The notes under the pieces: model-generated
Databases searched by the model: none
Told to the model about the DNA's origin: nothing
The model's input: only the letters and a program-made list of their open reading frames with translations
NCBI RefSeq assembly: GCF_023822005.2
Contig: NZ_CP098806.1
Span: 4,340,001-4,404,000 of the forward strand
DNA: 64,000 nucleotides
DNA from: Dyadobacter fanqingshengii
Lineage (GTDB): Bacteria > Bacteroidota > Bacteroidia > Cytophagales > Spirosomataceae
Direction of reading: 5' to 3'
Part shown: positions 28,570 to 37,864 of the stretch, piece after piece
How positions within the stretch are numbered: position 1 is the first letter of the stretch
Layout: every line of letters starts with the position of its first letter
Translations under genes and position numbers: made by a program

Positions 28570-29889
28570 TTACGCTCTAACCAACTCAATGATAGCGATT
28601 TCGGGCAAAATACCCACACGCCCCGGATAGCCTAGATAGCCAAAACCGCGATTAACATACAAATGCTGGTCGTTTTCGGTGTATAACCCGGCCCATTGTT
28701 TGTATCTGTATTGCACAGGGCTCCACTTCAATCCACCGATTTCCACACCAAACTGCATGCCGTGCGTATGCCCGGCCAATGCAAGGTCAATGTCTTTGTA
28801 CTTAGGTAAAACCTGGGCTTGCCAATGACTTGGATCGTGTGAAAGCAGAATTTTGACAGGAAAATCATCCGTATGCTGATATGCCTTTTCAAGGTTTCCA
28901 TATTTGGCAAAATTACCTGCGCCCCAATTTTGAATCCCTATTAGGCCAATTTCTTCGCCATCAACACGGATCGCGCGGTTTTCATCCAACATTAAATTCC
29001 AGCCTAATAACTGATGCGCTTTTCTCAGATCTGCCAGATTATTCGTTTTGGCTTCCACACTCGGCCATTGGAAATAGTCACCATAGTCGTGATTTCCCAG
29101 GATTGAATGTACACCCAGCGGTGCTTTTACTTTATTAAAAATATCAATATAGTCACGCACTTCCAGCGCGCGGTCATTCACGAGGTCGCCCGTGAAAAAT
29201 GCAATATCCGGTTTTTCCTTCATCAACATTTCGACGCCTCCTTTCACGGCCGTTTTATTAAAAAAGCTTCCTGAGTGAATGTCAGACAATTGTGCGATTT
29301 TAATCCCGTCAAATGCTTTGGGCAGATTTTTAAGTGGAATGCGCACGCGGCGAATGCGGTAATCGTGCGCGCCTGAGATTATGCCGTACGCAAATGTGCC
29401 CATAAGCCCGGCCCCTGCCACCATGGCCGTCGTGGCCAGGAATTGCGAACGCGGAATGGTCTGCTCTCCCGAAACAGGTGAAACTGGCGCCGCGGATGGA
29501 AAGAAAAAGCTCGCTATCCATTGTAAAAAACGGCGAATGTCGTCCAGGAACAACAGGAAAACAGCCAGTAGTTTGGACAAATAAGGAATCGCTATGAAGG
29601 CGACAATGAATGTGCGCGTGGTGCTTTTGAGGTAATCAGGCGGAAGAAGCTGCATCATAATGTAAGCTCCTAATGTCAGTGCGGTAAAAACCCAGTAGGC
29701 TCCGCCGATCCAGCGTTGTGTCTGTGGCATTAAATTCCGGATCGCAAAACGTAATCCCTGCCACACATACCAATCAATCGCAAAAAGTATGAATGTTAAA
29801 AATATAAAAACGAATGTCCTGTTCATTGGGGGGTGATAATGATCATATTGCACGTTAACACCGCGCAGAATTTTCTCGTTCGGCAGCAT
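28570..29889 (-). CDS. Membrane-anchored metallophosphoesterase
   Basis: The 439-residue product has about four N-terminal membrane helices up to residue 190 and then a calcineurin-like phosphoesterase domain. The two-metal site is complete: AQLSDIHSG, FFTGDLVND, ILGNHDYGD, LLSHDP and LAGHTHGMQ. It resembles YkuE/YaeI-type enzymes that act on membrane phospholipids or related esters; the substrate is not shown by the sequence. The start at 29889 leaves only 34 bases to the divergent gene; an ATG at 29826 (MNRTFVFIF) would begin directly at the first helix and is a reasonable alternative. Confidence 0.9.
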   Translation of the reverse strand: MLPNEKILRGVNVQYDHYHPPMNRTFVFIFLTFILFAIDWYVWQGLRFAIRNLMPQTQRWIGGAYWVFTALTLGAYIMMQLLPPDYLKSTTRTFIVAFIAIPYLSKLLAVFLLFLDDIRRFLQWIASFFFPSAAPVSPVSGEQTIPRSQFLATTAMVAGAGLMGTFAYGIISGAHDYRIRRVRIPLKNLPKAFDGIKIAQLSDIHSGSFFNKTAVKGGVEMLMKEKPDIAFFTGDLVNDRALEVRDYIDIFNKVKAPLGVHSILGNHDYGDYFQWPSVEAKTNNLADLRKAHQLLGWNLMLDENRAIRVDGEEIGLIGIQNWGAGNFAKYGNLEKAYQHTDDFPVKILLSHDPSHWQAQVLPKYKDIDLALAGHTHGMQFGVEIGGLKWSPVQYRYKQWAGLYTENDQHLYVNRGFGYLGYPGRVGILPEIAIIELVRA

Positions 29890-29893
29890 TTAG

Positions 29894-29901
29894 TAATTTT
29901 G
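29894..29901 (+). promoter_or_regulatory. -7 box for the 73-residue protein gene
   Basis: TAATTTTG matches TAnnTTTG and lies 23 bases upstream of the ATG at 29924. It sits just beyond the possible start of the divergent phosphoesterase. Confidence 0.55.
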
Positions 29902-29923
29902 AAACTACTAAACGAAAGACAAT

Positions 29924-30145
29924 ATGCCGGAATTTGATTTTAAGCGCTTTCACATCCGTTCCATGAATGCTGGCTCTGACGAAGAGCGTGCGCAGATCAA
30001 TCAGGAATTAAAAGACATGTATGCATCTCTTTCTGAGGAAGATAAAGCTGCTTTCAACCAACAATTACAGAAATTTCTCGCCAGGGAAGTGAGCAGGATC
30101 AAGTCGGATTACGAATCCGTCCACGGTCTTGACCGGCCTAACTAA
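29924..30145 (+). CDS. Small helical cytoplasmic protein
   Basis: The 73-residue product is charged and predicted helical, with DEERAQINQELKDMYASLS and EEDKAAFNQQLQKFLAREV suggesting a pair of helices. There is no signal peptide, membrane segment or Cys. It has a consensus -7 box at 29894 and ends 11 bases before the convergent yqgE stop. I do not recognise the family. Confidence 0.75.
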   Translation: MPEFDFKRFHIRSMNAGSDEERAQINQELKDMYASLSEEDKAAFNQQLQKFLAREVSRIKSDYESVHGLDRPN

Positions 30146-30156
30146 ACAGATTACGG

Positions 30157-30717
30157 CTAGTTCAGGCGCGGGTCGATGGGATAATGTGCTATGGAACGAT
30201 ATTCGCCGCCCATATTGCGCAGGATCTCACGCCAGAAGTTTTCAGGTGGTGTTGTGAAAAGGAATTCAGAATTTGTGCTTGAAACAATCCACGAATCCTG
30301 CTTCAATTCTTCATCCAGCTGGCCGCCGCTCCATCCCGAATAACCTATAAAAAAGCGGATATCGTCAGCATGAAATGTGTTGAGGTTCAGAAGCATTTTT
30401 ATACTATCAAAATCGCCTCCCCAAAACACATTCGGCATAATTTCAGTCCCACCGGCAATCAGGTCGGGCCGCCTGTGGATGAAATGCAGGGTATTTTTTT
30501 CAACCGGACCACCTAAATGCAAGGCAATGTCCTGATAAATGGTTTCGTCCAGCACATCGCCCAGAAAAAGATCGGTAATCTGGTTCAGGACAAAGCCGAA
30601 GCTGCCTTGTTCATTGTGTTCGCACATCAAAATAACACCTCTTTCAAAATTGGGATCTCCCAAGAACGGTTTGGCAATTAACAGACTTCCTTTTGAAATT
30701 TTCAGGGCTGATGGCAT
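30157..30717 (-). CDS. YqgE/AlgH family protein (UPF0301)
   Basis: The 186-residue cytoplasmic protein matches the YqgE fold: it opens with SKGSLLIAKPFLGDPNF, then GVILMCEHNEQGSFGFVLNQ, GGPVEKNTLHFIHR and GYSGWSGGQLDEEL. The family has been linked to alginate regulation in Pseudomonas, but no common biochemical role is established. It is transcribed alone, facing the 73-residue gene. Confidence 0.95.
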   Translation of the reverse strand: MPSALKISKGSLLIAKPFLGDPNFERGVILMCEHNEQGSFGFVLNQITDLFLGDVLDETIYQDIALHLGGPVEKNTLHFIHRRPDLIAGGTEIMPNVFWGGDFDSIKMLLNLNTFHADDIRFFIGYSGWSGGQLDEELKQDSWIVSSTNSEFLFTTPPENFWREILRNMGGEYRSIAHYPIDPRLN

Positions 30718-30839
30718 AGTGAGTTATGGCTTTAATGATCAAAAACGTAATATATTTAATTTTTAGCAACAATTTTGTGGCATACAACAAAAGGAATTAA
30801 TCGTTTAACTATTTTAGATCAAATCGAAAAAAGAAAGAT

Positions 30840-31364
30840 ATGCCGTATATAAAATCTGTGCGAGGCTTCAATCCCACATTTGGGGAAGATTGCTGGCTTG
30901 CCGAAAACGCAACCGTTGTTGGTGATGTGGTCATGGGCAGCCATTGTACGGTTTGGTTCAATGCTGTGGTTCGGGGAGATGTGAACAGCATTCGCATCGG
31001 CGATTATTCCAATATCCAGGATGGTGCTGTAATTCACTGCACTTACCAACGATTTGCGACAAAAATTGGCAGTTATGTGTCCGTGGCGCACAACGCAATT
31101 GTTCACGGATGTACGATCGAAGATCACGTGCTGATTGGCATGGGCGCCATTGTGATGGACGGGGCGGTAATCGGAACAGGGTCGATTGTGGCCGCAGGTG
31201 CCATTATCACACAGGGAACAAAAGTCCCACCTGGGACAATTTACGCGGGCAATCCTGCAAAATATCTCAAAGATGTGTCAACCGAGCTGAATGCCGCCAT
31301 TGACCGGACGGCCAACAATTACATTACTTATTCGGGCTGGTTTCGGGAAGAGGAAGGAAAATGA
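30840..31364 (+). CDS. Gamma-class carbonic anhydrase family protein
   Basis: The 174-residue product is a left-handed beta-helix trimer protein made of hexapeptide repeats (e.g. VVGDVVMGSHCTVW, IRIGDYSNIQDGAVI). The zinc histidines of the family are seen in VIHCTYQ and in VAHNAIVHGC. Members hydrate CO2 or act as transferases such as PaaY; which of these applies cannot be told here. It ends three bases from the convergent dedA-type gene stop. Confidence 0.92.
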   Translation: MPYIKSVRGFNPTFGEDCWLAENATVVGDVVMGSHCTVWFNAVVRGDVNSIRIGDYSNIQDGAVIHCTYQRFATKIGSYVSVAHNAIVHGCTIEDHVLIGMGAIVMDGAVIGTGSIVAAGAIITQGTKVPPGTIYAGNPAKYLKDVSTELNAAIDRTANNYITYSGWFREEEGK

Positions 31365-31367
31365 GCA

Positions 31368-31997
31368 TTAGCCCATTTCCTTTTTTGCGTTCAGATATCC
31401 CTTAATCACAGTGAATGTGGTGATGGCAAGGAAGAAAAGTATGATGTATTGCACATAATCTACGATCCAGGGAAAGCGCTCTCCAAACAGGAAGCCGCCT
31501 CCTGTTAAAAGCCCGATCCAGATTGCACCGCCGGCAACATTGTTGATTAAAAATGAAACAAACGGCATTTTTACCAAACCCGCCAATATAGGCGCAAATG
31601 TGCGCACGATTGGAAGAAAACGGCTGATAATCAATGTCCTGCTGCCGTATTTGTCGAAATATTTTCGCGTAGTTTCAATGTGCTTTTTCTTAAAAAAGAA
31701 AGAATCCGGCCTGTTTTCGAACATATCACCGAAATATTTCCCAAAAATATATCCTACCAAAGAGCCCAAAACGGCAGCTGCGAACAAACACAACAGCAAT
31801 ATGCCGATGGGAACCTTTAGTATACCCGTTCCGCAGAAAACACCTGCGAGGAACACCAGGTAATCACCTGGCAAGAAAAAAGCAAAGAACAGCCCGTTTT
31901 CAGCAAAAACGATAAACGTAATCACCAGCAGGCCGCCTGTGCGGATCAATTCTTCGGAATTAAGGATATATTGGAAAAACTCGGCAATTGAATTCAT
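31368..31997 (-). CDS. DedA-family membrane protein
   Basis: The 209-residue product has about five hydrophobic helices and the family marks FFAFFLPGDYLVFLAG near residue 40, GSLVGYIFGKYFGD, and ISRFLPIVRTFAPILAG near residue 130. DedA proteins are inner-membrane proteins of the SNARE-associated superfamily that move or flip undecaprenyl phosphate or phospholipids and support the proton motive force. It faces the carbonic anhydrase gene and lies downstream of the ABC-F gene's stop at 32050 in the opposite order. Confidence 0.93.
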   Translation of the reverse strand: MNSIAEFFQYILNSEELIRTGGLLVITFIVFAENGLFFAFFLPGDYLVFLAGVFCGTGILKVPIGILLLCLFAAAVLGSLVGYIFGKYFGDMFENRPDSFFFKKKHIETTRKYFDKYGSRTLIISRFLPIVRTFAPILAGLVKMPFVSFLINNVAGGAIWIGLLTGGGFLFGERFPWIVDYVQYIILFFLAITTFTVIKGYLNAKKEMG

Positions 31998-32049
31998 AAT
32001 GCTGATTTAAACGGGCTAATCGGAACAGAGGATCACAATGCTGCCAAAT

Positions 32050-33966
32050 TTAAGCATTTTCGGATAGTTCAAGCCAGCGCATTTCCTTATCCGCCTGACT
32101 TTCGGTCAATTCCTCAATCTGCTTCGACCATTGAGCAAGCTCTGCGTGTGAACCGCCATCATTCAGTTTTTTAACTAAAACACCCTTCTGCTCTTCCATT
32201 TTGGCAATGTCCGATTCCAATTGCTCCATTTCCTTCTGCTCTTTATAGCTTAACTTACGCTTCGGCGCTGTTGCCGCAACGGGAGCTGCCACAGCGGGAG
32301 TTACCGTTTCTTTTATCGGCTGAATGACATGGGTCGTATTGCTTTTTCCTGCATTAGCATTGCTTCCGGAAGTTTTTTTCTCTGCTTCCTGTTCATCCTG
32401 ATACTCACGGAGTTCTGTATAATTTCCTGGAAAATCGCTGATCTTACCTTCTCCTTCAAATACAAAAATGTGCTGAACGAGCCTGTCAAGGAAATATCTA
32501 TCGTGGGAAACGATCACCAGACAGCCAGGGAAATTCAATAAGAACTCTTCCAAAACATTCAAACTCGCAATGTCCAGATCATTCGTTGGCTCATCGAGGA
32601 TCAGGAAGTTGGGTTGTTTGATCAATATCAGAAGCAACTGCAACCTTCGTTTCTCCCCGCCGCTTAGTTTGGAAATAAAATCATATTGTTTGGAAGGCGA
32701 AAACAGGAAGGCCTGCAATAAATGTCCAACTGTAACCGTCTCACCAGTTCCCAGCTGCACAACCTCCGCAACATCTTTCACAATGTCGATCACCCGTTGG
32801 TTTTCATTAAATACCAGGTCCGACTGCTTATAATAACCAAACTGAACCGTCTCGCCTTTCACGATCTGACCTTTATCCGGCATTAGCTCACCCGTAATCA
32901 TATTCAGGAGCGTCGACTTGCCCATCCCGTTCTGGCCTACGATTCCAATGCGGTCGCCTTTTCGGAATGTGTATTCGAAGTTTTTGATCAACTGTCTTTC
33001 ACCAAAACCTTTGCTGACATTTTCCAGCTCAATGATCTTGCTGCCCAGCCTCGAAGTGCGGACATTCAGCTCCATTTGGGTATCAAACTTCTTTTGACTG
33101 GCCTTTTCTTTCAGCTCTTCAAATGCATCGACGCGATATTTTGCCTTCGTTCCGCGTGCTTTGGGTTGACGGCGTATCCAATCCAGCTCTTTCCGCATTA
33201 AGTTACGCGCCTTGTCAATTCCGGCAGCTTCCATTTCTTCCCGTTCTGCCTTTTTTTCAAGGAAATAAGTGTAATTTCCTTTATATGGATAAGCCGAGCC
33301 GTGGTCCAGTTCGAGCATTTGATTGCAAACTGTGTCGAGGAAATATCGATCGTGGGTTACGACCAGAAGCGTTGTATTGGATGTGTTGAGGTAATTTTCA
33401 AGCCATTCAACCGTGTCCAGGTCCAAATGGTTGGTAGGCTCATCCAGGATGAGCAAATCAGGATCTTCCAGCAAAACCTTCGCCATAGCAACCCGCTTGC
33501 GCTGACCGCCGGATAATGTTCCAAAAAGATTTTCGGTGTGATGAATGCCCAGGCGACCCAGGATTTCTTTGGTTCTATATTCAAAATCCCATGCATTGTA
33601 TTTATCCATATCCTCCATCACCTCCGAAAGCTCGTCGTGATTATCCGTTTCAATGGCGTGCTCGTAGCGCTTAACAACCTGTGCGACCGGGTTATTGGAA
33701 GAAAAAATCACGTCCAGGACTGTCAGGCTTTCATCGAAAGCCGGGCTTTGATCCAGGTAACCCACCCGAATGTCTTTACGAATGCTCACTTCTCCTTCAT
33801 CTGCCGGGATTTTACCCGTCAGAATGTTCAGAAAAGTGGTCTTGCCCGTTCCATTCGTTCCGATGAGCGCAACCTTATCGCCCCTGCTGATTCCAAAATT
33901 GATGTTTTTAAAAAGCCATTGATCGCCAAATGACTTTGCTATATTTTCTGCTGAAAGGTAATTCAT
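32050..33966 (-). CDS. ABC-F ATPase (Uup/EttA type)
   Basis: The 638-residue cytoplasmic protein has two ATP-binding cassettes and no membrane part. Each has Walker A (GTNGTGKTT, GQNGMGKST), a signature (LSGGQRKRV, LSGGEKRRL) and Walker B followed by DEPTNHLD or DEPTNDLD. The linker between them is the charged P-site tRNA interaction motif with WIRRQPKARGTKAKYR. A C-terminal coiled coil (EMEQLESDIAKMEEQKG) resembles that of Uup. The family acts on the ribosome to relieve stalling. A TACCTTTG box lies 25 bases upstream. Confidence 0.96.
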   Translation of the reverse strand: MNYLSAENIAKSFGDQWLFKNINFGISRGDKVALIGTNGTGKTTFLNILTGKIPADEGEVSIRKDIRVGYLDQSPAFDESLTVLDVIFSSNNPVAQVVKRYEHAIETDNHDELSEVMEDMDKYNAWDFEYRTKEILGRLGIHHTENLFGTLSGGQRKRVAMAKVLLEDPDLLILDEPTNHLDLDTVEWLENYLNTSNTTLLVVTHDRYFLDTVCNQMLELDHGSAYPYKGNYTYFLEKKAEREEMEAAGIDKARNLMRKELDWIRRQPKARGTKAKYRVDAFEELKEKASQKKFDTQMELNVRTSRLGSKIIELENVSKGFGERQLIKNFEYTFRKGDRIGIVGQNGMGKSTLLNMITGELMPDKGQIVKGETVQFGYYKQSDLVFNENQRVIDIVKDVAEVVQLGTGETVTVGHLLQAFLFSPSKQYDFISKLSGGEKRRLQLLLILIKQPNFLILDEPTNDLDIASLNVLEEFLLNFPGCLVIVSHDRYFLDRLVQHIFVFEGEGKISDFPGNYTELREYQDEQEAEKKTSGSNANAGKSNTTHVIQPIKETVTPAVAAPVAATAPKRKLSYKEQKEMEQLESDIAKMEEQKGVLVKKLNDGGSHAELAQWSKQIEELTESQADKEMRWLELSENA

Positions 33967-33991
33967 GATCCAAAGTAAAATTCAATTCCTA

Positions 33992-33999
33992 CAAAGGTA
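33992..33999 (-). promoter_or_regulatory. -7 box for the ABC-F gene
   Basis: The minus-strand TACCTTTG is an exact TAnnTTTG match, 25 bases upstream of the ATG at 33966. Confidence 0.6.
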
Positions 34000-34104
34000 G
34001 GACAGATCTCAAACAACAACGAAAAAATTCGTTTTGAAAGGGTAAATAGCATAATATTGCCCTTTATATTTAGTTATATGGTTCCATAGAACACATTTTA
34101 AATC

Positions 34105-35091
34105 ATGTCCAAGCAATTTTTATTCCTATTCTCAACCGTTTTCCTTTGTTTTAACGCAGTAGCACAAGACGCAAATTTTAAGAATTACACTCAAAAAATA
34201 GGAGGTAGCCCGCAAGTCTACGATATGGTCGCGATTCCTGGCGGCGAGTTTTTAATGGGAAGCCCTGATTCCGAAAAAGGTCGCAGACCTGACGAAGGCC
34301 CTCAGCACAAAGTAAAAATCGAGCCCTTCTGGATGGGCAAAACAGAAGTGAACTGGGATATTTATGATCTCTATGCGTTCAAAAATATGGAAAAGGAAAT
34401 GGCTGCCCGCCACCCGGATCCTGATAAAAGTGTCCAAAAGACCGACGCGAGCACCCGCCCCAGCCCACCTTATGTAGATATGTCGTTTGGTATGGGGAGA
34501 TCCGGTTATCCCGCGATTAACATGACACAATATGCAGCCATTCATTTTTGCAAATGGCTTTACGAAAAAACCGGCATTTTTTACCGGTTACCAACTGAGG
34601 CTGAGTGGGAATACGCATGCCGCGCAGGTTCAAAAACAGCTTACTCATTTGGACCTGACGAGTCGAAAATCGATGAATATGCCTGGCACCGCAAGAACAG
34701 CGACGCAGCTTATAAGAAGATTGGTTTAAAGAAGCCAAATGCATTCGGATTACATGATATGCACGGAAATGTAATGGAATGGACATTGGATCAATACATT
34801 CCGGATTATTATGCCAAACAACCTGCGGGAGAAAAATACGCGCCGGTTACGGAGCTTTATCCAACAGCCGTTCGTGGCGGTTCCTGGGATGACGAGCCTG
34901 CCGACCTGCGCAGCGCAGCACGTACAGCGTCAAAAGCAGAATGGAAGATCCTGGATCCACAGCTTCCTAAAAGTGAATGGTGGATGACAAGTGCATCATT
35001 TGTGGGTTTCCGCGTGGTTAGGCCGCTTAAACAACCTTCTCAGGAAGAGATTAATGCTTATTACAGTCCAAAATTGATTGAAGATTATTGA
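34105..35091 (+). CDS. Secreted formylglycine-generating-enzyme-like protein (SUMF1 domain)
   Basis: The 328-residue product has a signal peptide ending near AVAQ and an FGE-sulfatase domain: VAIPGGEFLMGS, FWMGKTEVNWDIYD, LPTEAEWEYACRAG, HDMHGNVMEWTLD and VRGGSWDD. FGE members activate sulfatases, but many Bacteroidota members, including GldJ and GldK of gliding motility, keep the fold without that activity. No sulfatase gene is in the window. It is followed after 27 bases by a Tat-signal oxidoreductase, so the two are probably one unit exported for the same task. Confidence 0.88.
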   Translation: MSKQFLFLFSTVFLCFNAVAQDANFKNYTQKIGGSPQVYDMVAIPGGEFLMGSPDSEKGRRPDEGPQHKVKIEPFWMGKTEVNWDIYDLYAFKNMEKEMAARHPDPDKSVQKTDASTRPSPPYVDMSFGMGRSGYPAINMTQYAAIHFCKWLYEKTGIFYRLPTEAEWEYACRAGSKTAYSFGPDESKIDEYAWHRKNSDAAYKKIGLKKPNAFGLHDMHGNVMEWTLDQYIPDYYAKQPAGEKYAPVTELYPTAVRGGSWDDEPADLRSAARTASKAEWKILDPQLPKSEWWMTSASFVGFRVVRPLKQPSQEEINAYYSPKLIEDY

Positions 35092-35118
35092 GATCATATT
35101 TAAACTCTTAACATAATA

Positions 35119-36462
35119 ATGGAACAAAATAGACGTGATTTTCTAAAAGCATCGGGCTTGTTTGCCGGCGGTGCAATGCTGAATCCGGTTCGCGGATATG
35201 GTTTTAACAGTGCGGTGGGTGAGACGATTAAAGTCGCTCTTATCGGTTGTGGCGGAAGAGGAACGGGTGCAGCTGCGCAGGCATTAAGCACGACCCAGAA
35301 TGTGCAGATCGTTGCGATGGCGGATGCTTTTAAAGACCGTCTGGATGAATCATACAAAAACCTGACTGCCAAAAAATACAAAAATGCGGCAGGAACGGTG
35401 GTTGATATTAAAACGAAGGTGGATGTGCCTGATGACCGCAAATTCGTAGGATTTGACGCTTTCAAAAAGGCCATTGCTTTGAAGGATGTGGATGTTGTTA
35501 TTCTGGCAACGCCTCCTGGCTTCCGCCCTTCGCATTTTGAAGAAGCTGTAAAAAACGACAAGCATATCTTCATGGAAAAACCGGTTGCTACGGATGCGCC
35601 GGGAATTCGCAAAGTGCTTGAAATTGCCGAAGAGGCTAAGAAAAAGAAATTGAATGTTGTGGTTGGTCTGCAACGCCATTATCAGGCAAACTATCTGGCT
35701 GCTATCAAGAGAATCCATGATGGTGCAATCGGCGATATCGTAGGCGGACAAGTTTACTGGGTTGGAAGCAGCCCCTGGATGAAAGAACGCCAGCCAAACC
35801 AGACTGAAATGGAATACCAAATGAGAAACTGGTATTATTTCAACTGGCTTTGCGGTGACCACATTTCGGAGCAGCACGTACACAACATTGACGTGGCTAA
35901 CTGGGTGAAAAAAGGTTATCCTGTTTCAATTCAGGGAACCGGCGGTCGCACAGTCCGTACTGGTAAGGCTTATGGAGAGATTTTCGATCACCATACATTG
36001 GATTTGGTTTACGCTGACGGAACCATTATTTCCAGTCAATGCCGTCAATTTGAAGGCACGTGGAATAAAGTGGATGAGGCTTTTGTAGGAACAAAAGGAC
36101 GCATCGATAGCTTTGATGGCAAGAAAACCATATTGAAGGACTACAAAGGCGGCGTAATCTATCAACACGACGATAAAGGCGATAAAAACCCATATCAGGT
36201 TGAACATGACGAGTTGTTTGCTGCTATCGCCAAAGGTGAATATAAATTTGCTGACGCTGAAAACGGCGCAAAAAGCACAATGACAGCCATTATGGGTCGT
36301 ATGGCCACTTATTCAGGTAAGATGATCAAGTGGGATGAGGCTTTCAATTCGGATATCAATCTGTTCCCGGACAAATTGGCCTGGGATGCTTCTCCAAAAA
36401 TCCTTCCGGGTCCAGACGGACTTTATCCGGTTGCGGTTCCTGGTAAGACGCAGGTTATTTAA
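35119..36462 (+). CDS. Tat-exported Gfo/Idh/MocA oxidoreductase
   Basis: The 447-residue product begins with a twin-arginine signal, NRRDFLKASGLFAGG, so the folded protein goes to the periplasm with its cofactor bound. The NAD(P)-binding fold has VALIGCGGRGTGAAAQA near residue 40 and EKPVATDAPG near residue 155; the C-terminal substrate domain includes HISEQHVHNIDVANW. Members oxidise or transfer hydride on sugars. It shares a unit with the upstream FGE-like gene and ends at a strong terminator. Confidence 0.93.
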   Translation: MEQNRRDFLKASGLFAGGAMLNPVRGYGFNSAVGETIKVALIGCGGRGTGAAAQALSTTQNVQIVAMADAFKDRLDESYKNLTAKKYKNAAGTVVDIKTKVDVPDDRKFVGFDAFKKAIALKDVDVVILATPPGFRPSHFEEAVKNDKHIFMEKPVATDAPGIRKVLEIAEEAKKKKLNVVVGLQRHYQANYLAAIKRIHDGAIGDIVGGQVYWVGSSPWMKERQPNQTEMEYQMRNWYYFNWLCGDHISEQHVHNIDVANWVKKGYPVSIQGTGGRTVRTGKAYGEIFDHHTLDLVYADGTIISSQCRQFEGTWNKVDEAFVGTKGRIDSFDGKKTILKDYKGGVIYQHDDKGDKNPYQVEHDELFAAIAKGEYKFADAENGAKSTMTAIMGRMATYSGKMIKWDEAFNSDINLFPDKLAWDASPKILPGPDGLYPVAVPGKTQVI

Positions 36463-36475
36463 GATAAAATGCAGT

Positions 36476-36503
36476 AAAAAAGGGCTCTCAGGAGCCCTTT
36501 TTT
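36476..36503 (+). terminator. Intrinsic terminator
   Basis: The stem GGGCTC / GAGCCC (36482-36487, 36492-36497) with a four-base loop is flanked by six A and six T. Confidence 0.9.
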
Positions 36504-36587
36504 GTTTGTAAGTTGTAAGAGAATTTCTAAATTAGATAAGGAATGTCCCTTGGATGGAATTCTAATGTTACACCAACGATATAGTCA

Positions 36588-36782
36588 GTGAAACTTAGCC
36601 TGAGAAACGCTGTGCTCATTCTGCTAACCGGCATGCTTTTGCTAGCTGTCGGTTCTTTCCTCAGGTCGGATCAAATACAACTTAGTAATCCGATTATCCT
36701 CACCGCACTGGCTATTGAATTTGTAGGAACGATCTGGCTTGTCCTAAGTCTTAATCAAAGACGCAAACGCAATAAGATCTAA
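36588..36782 (+). CDS. Small membrane protein, two helices
   Basis: The 64-residue product starts at GTG and has two hydrophobic helices ([17 protein letters not shown] and [19 protein letters not shown]) with a basic tail QRRKRNKI on the cytoplasmic side. Its stop overlaps the convergent aroC stop by four bases. It resembles short conserved membrane proteins of Cytophagales; no function is known to me. Confidence 0.65.
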   Translation: MKLSLRNAVLILLTGMLLLAVGSFLRSDQIQLSNPIILTALAIEFVGTIWLVLSLNQRRKRNKI

Positions 36783-37858
36783 ACTTTGCTTGCCCTGTTG
36801 CGAAGGTAAAAATCAGCCAGAACCAATGCTGCCATTGCCTCCACGATCGGAACAGCACGCGGAACCACACATGGGTCGTGACGGCCTTTTCCCTGTACAA
36901 TGGCAACGTCACCTTGCTGGTCAATGCTTTCCTGATCTTGCATAATAGTTGCAACCGGCTTGAATGCTACGCGGAAATAAATATCTTCTCCATTGGAAAT
37001 CCCACCTTGCACTCCACCGGAATGGTTTGTGCGCGTATGCACTTTGTCAGCGTCATCAATATAAAATGCGTCATTATGCTGTGATCCCAGCAACGTTACG
37101 CCTTCAAAACCGCTGCCATACTCGAATCCTTTCACCGCATTGATGCTTAGCATGGCTTTGCCCATTTCTGCATGCAGTTTGTCAAATACCGGCTCGCCCC
37201 AGCCTGCCGGAGCACCTGTGATGACGCAATTCACAACGCCACCCACCGAATCTCCCTGCTTTCTGACCGAATCAATGTAATCGAACATTTGCTGCGCCAT
37301 TTCAGGATCGGGACAGCGAACTGCATTGCTTTCTGTTAATGTTAAATCGAGTTCCTGATAAGATTTTTCCAGCTTCAATGTCCCTACTTGTGACACGTAG
37401 GACTGAATGTTCACACCCAAATCCGCTAAAAGCAGCTTCGCGAGCGCGCCGGCTGCGACTCTTGCCGCTGTTTCTCTTGCCGAGCTTCTTCCACCGCCCC
37501 TGTAATCGCGGACGCCATATTTTACCTGGTAAGTGTAATCTGCATGAGAAGGGCGGAACTGGGCAGCAATGTGCGAATAATCCTTGCTGCGCTGATCTTC
37601 ATTCCTGATGATCAATGCAATGGGTGTTCCGGTTGTTTTGCCCTCAAAAACCCCTGAAAGCACTTCGAATTCGTCCGCTTCCTTGCGCTGCGTTGTAATT
37701 CTGGACTGGCCTGGCTTACGCCTGGCCAGTTCGCTTTGAATGAAATCAGAGTCAAAATTGACGCCTGCGGGGCACCCTTCTATGATAACCCCGATTCCCG
37801 CACCATGCGACTCGCCAAATGTGGCTATTTTGAATATCTTACCGTATGTACTTCCCAT
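36779..37858 (-). CDS. aroC: Chorismate synthase
   Basis: The 359-residue enzyme makes chorismate from EPSP, the last shared step to aromatic amino acids and folate, using reduced FMN. The three family signatures are present: [18 protein letters not shown] near the start, [23 protein letters not shown] near residue 125 (split here by context), and [15 protein letters not shown] near residue 280. The gene lies six bases after the BatD-like gene on the same strand, so it is probably co-transcribed with it. Confidence 0.97.
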   Translation of the reverse strand: MGSTYGKIFKIATFGESHGAGIGVIIEGCPAGVNFDSDFIQSELARRKPGQSRITTQRKEADEFEVLSGVFEGKTTGTPIALIIRNEDQRSKDYSHIAAQFRPSHADYTYQVKYGVRDYRGGGRSSARETAARVAAGALAKLLLADLGVNIQSYVSQVGTLKLEKSYQELDLTLTESNAVRCPDPEMAQQMFDYIDSVRKQGDSVGGVVNCVITGAPAGWGEPVFDKLHAEMGKAMLSINAVKGFEYGSGFEGVTLLGSQHNDAFYIDDADKVHTRTNHSGGVQGGISNGEDIYFRVAFKPVATIMQDQESIDQQGDVAIVQGKGRHDPCVVPRAVPIVEAMAALVLADFYLRNRASKV

Positions 37859-37864
37859 TAATTT

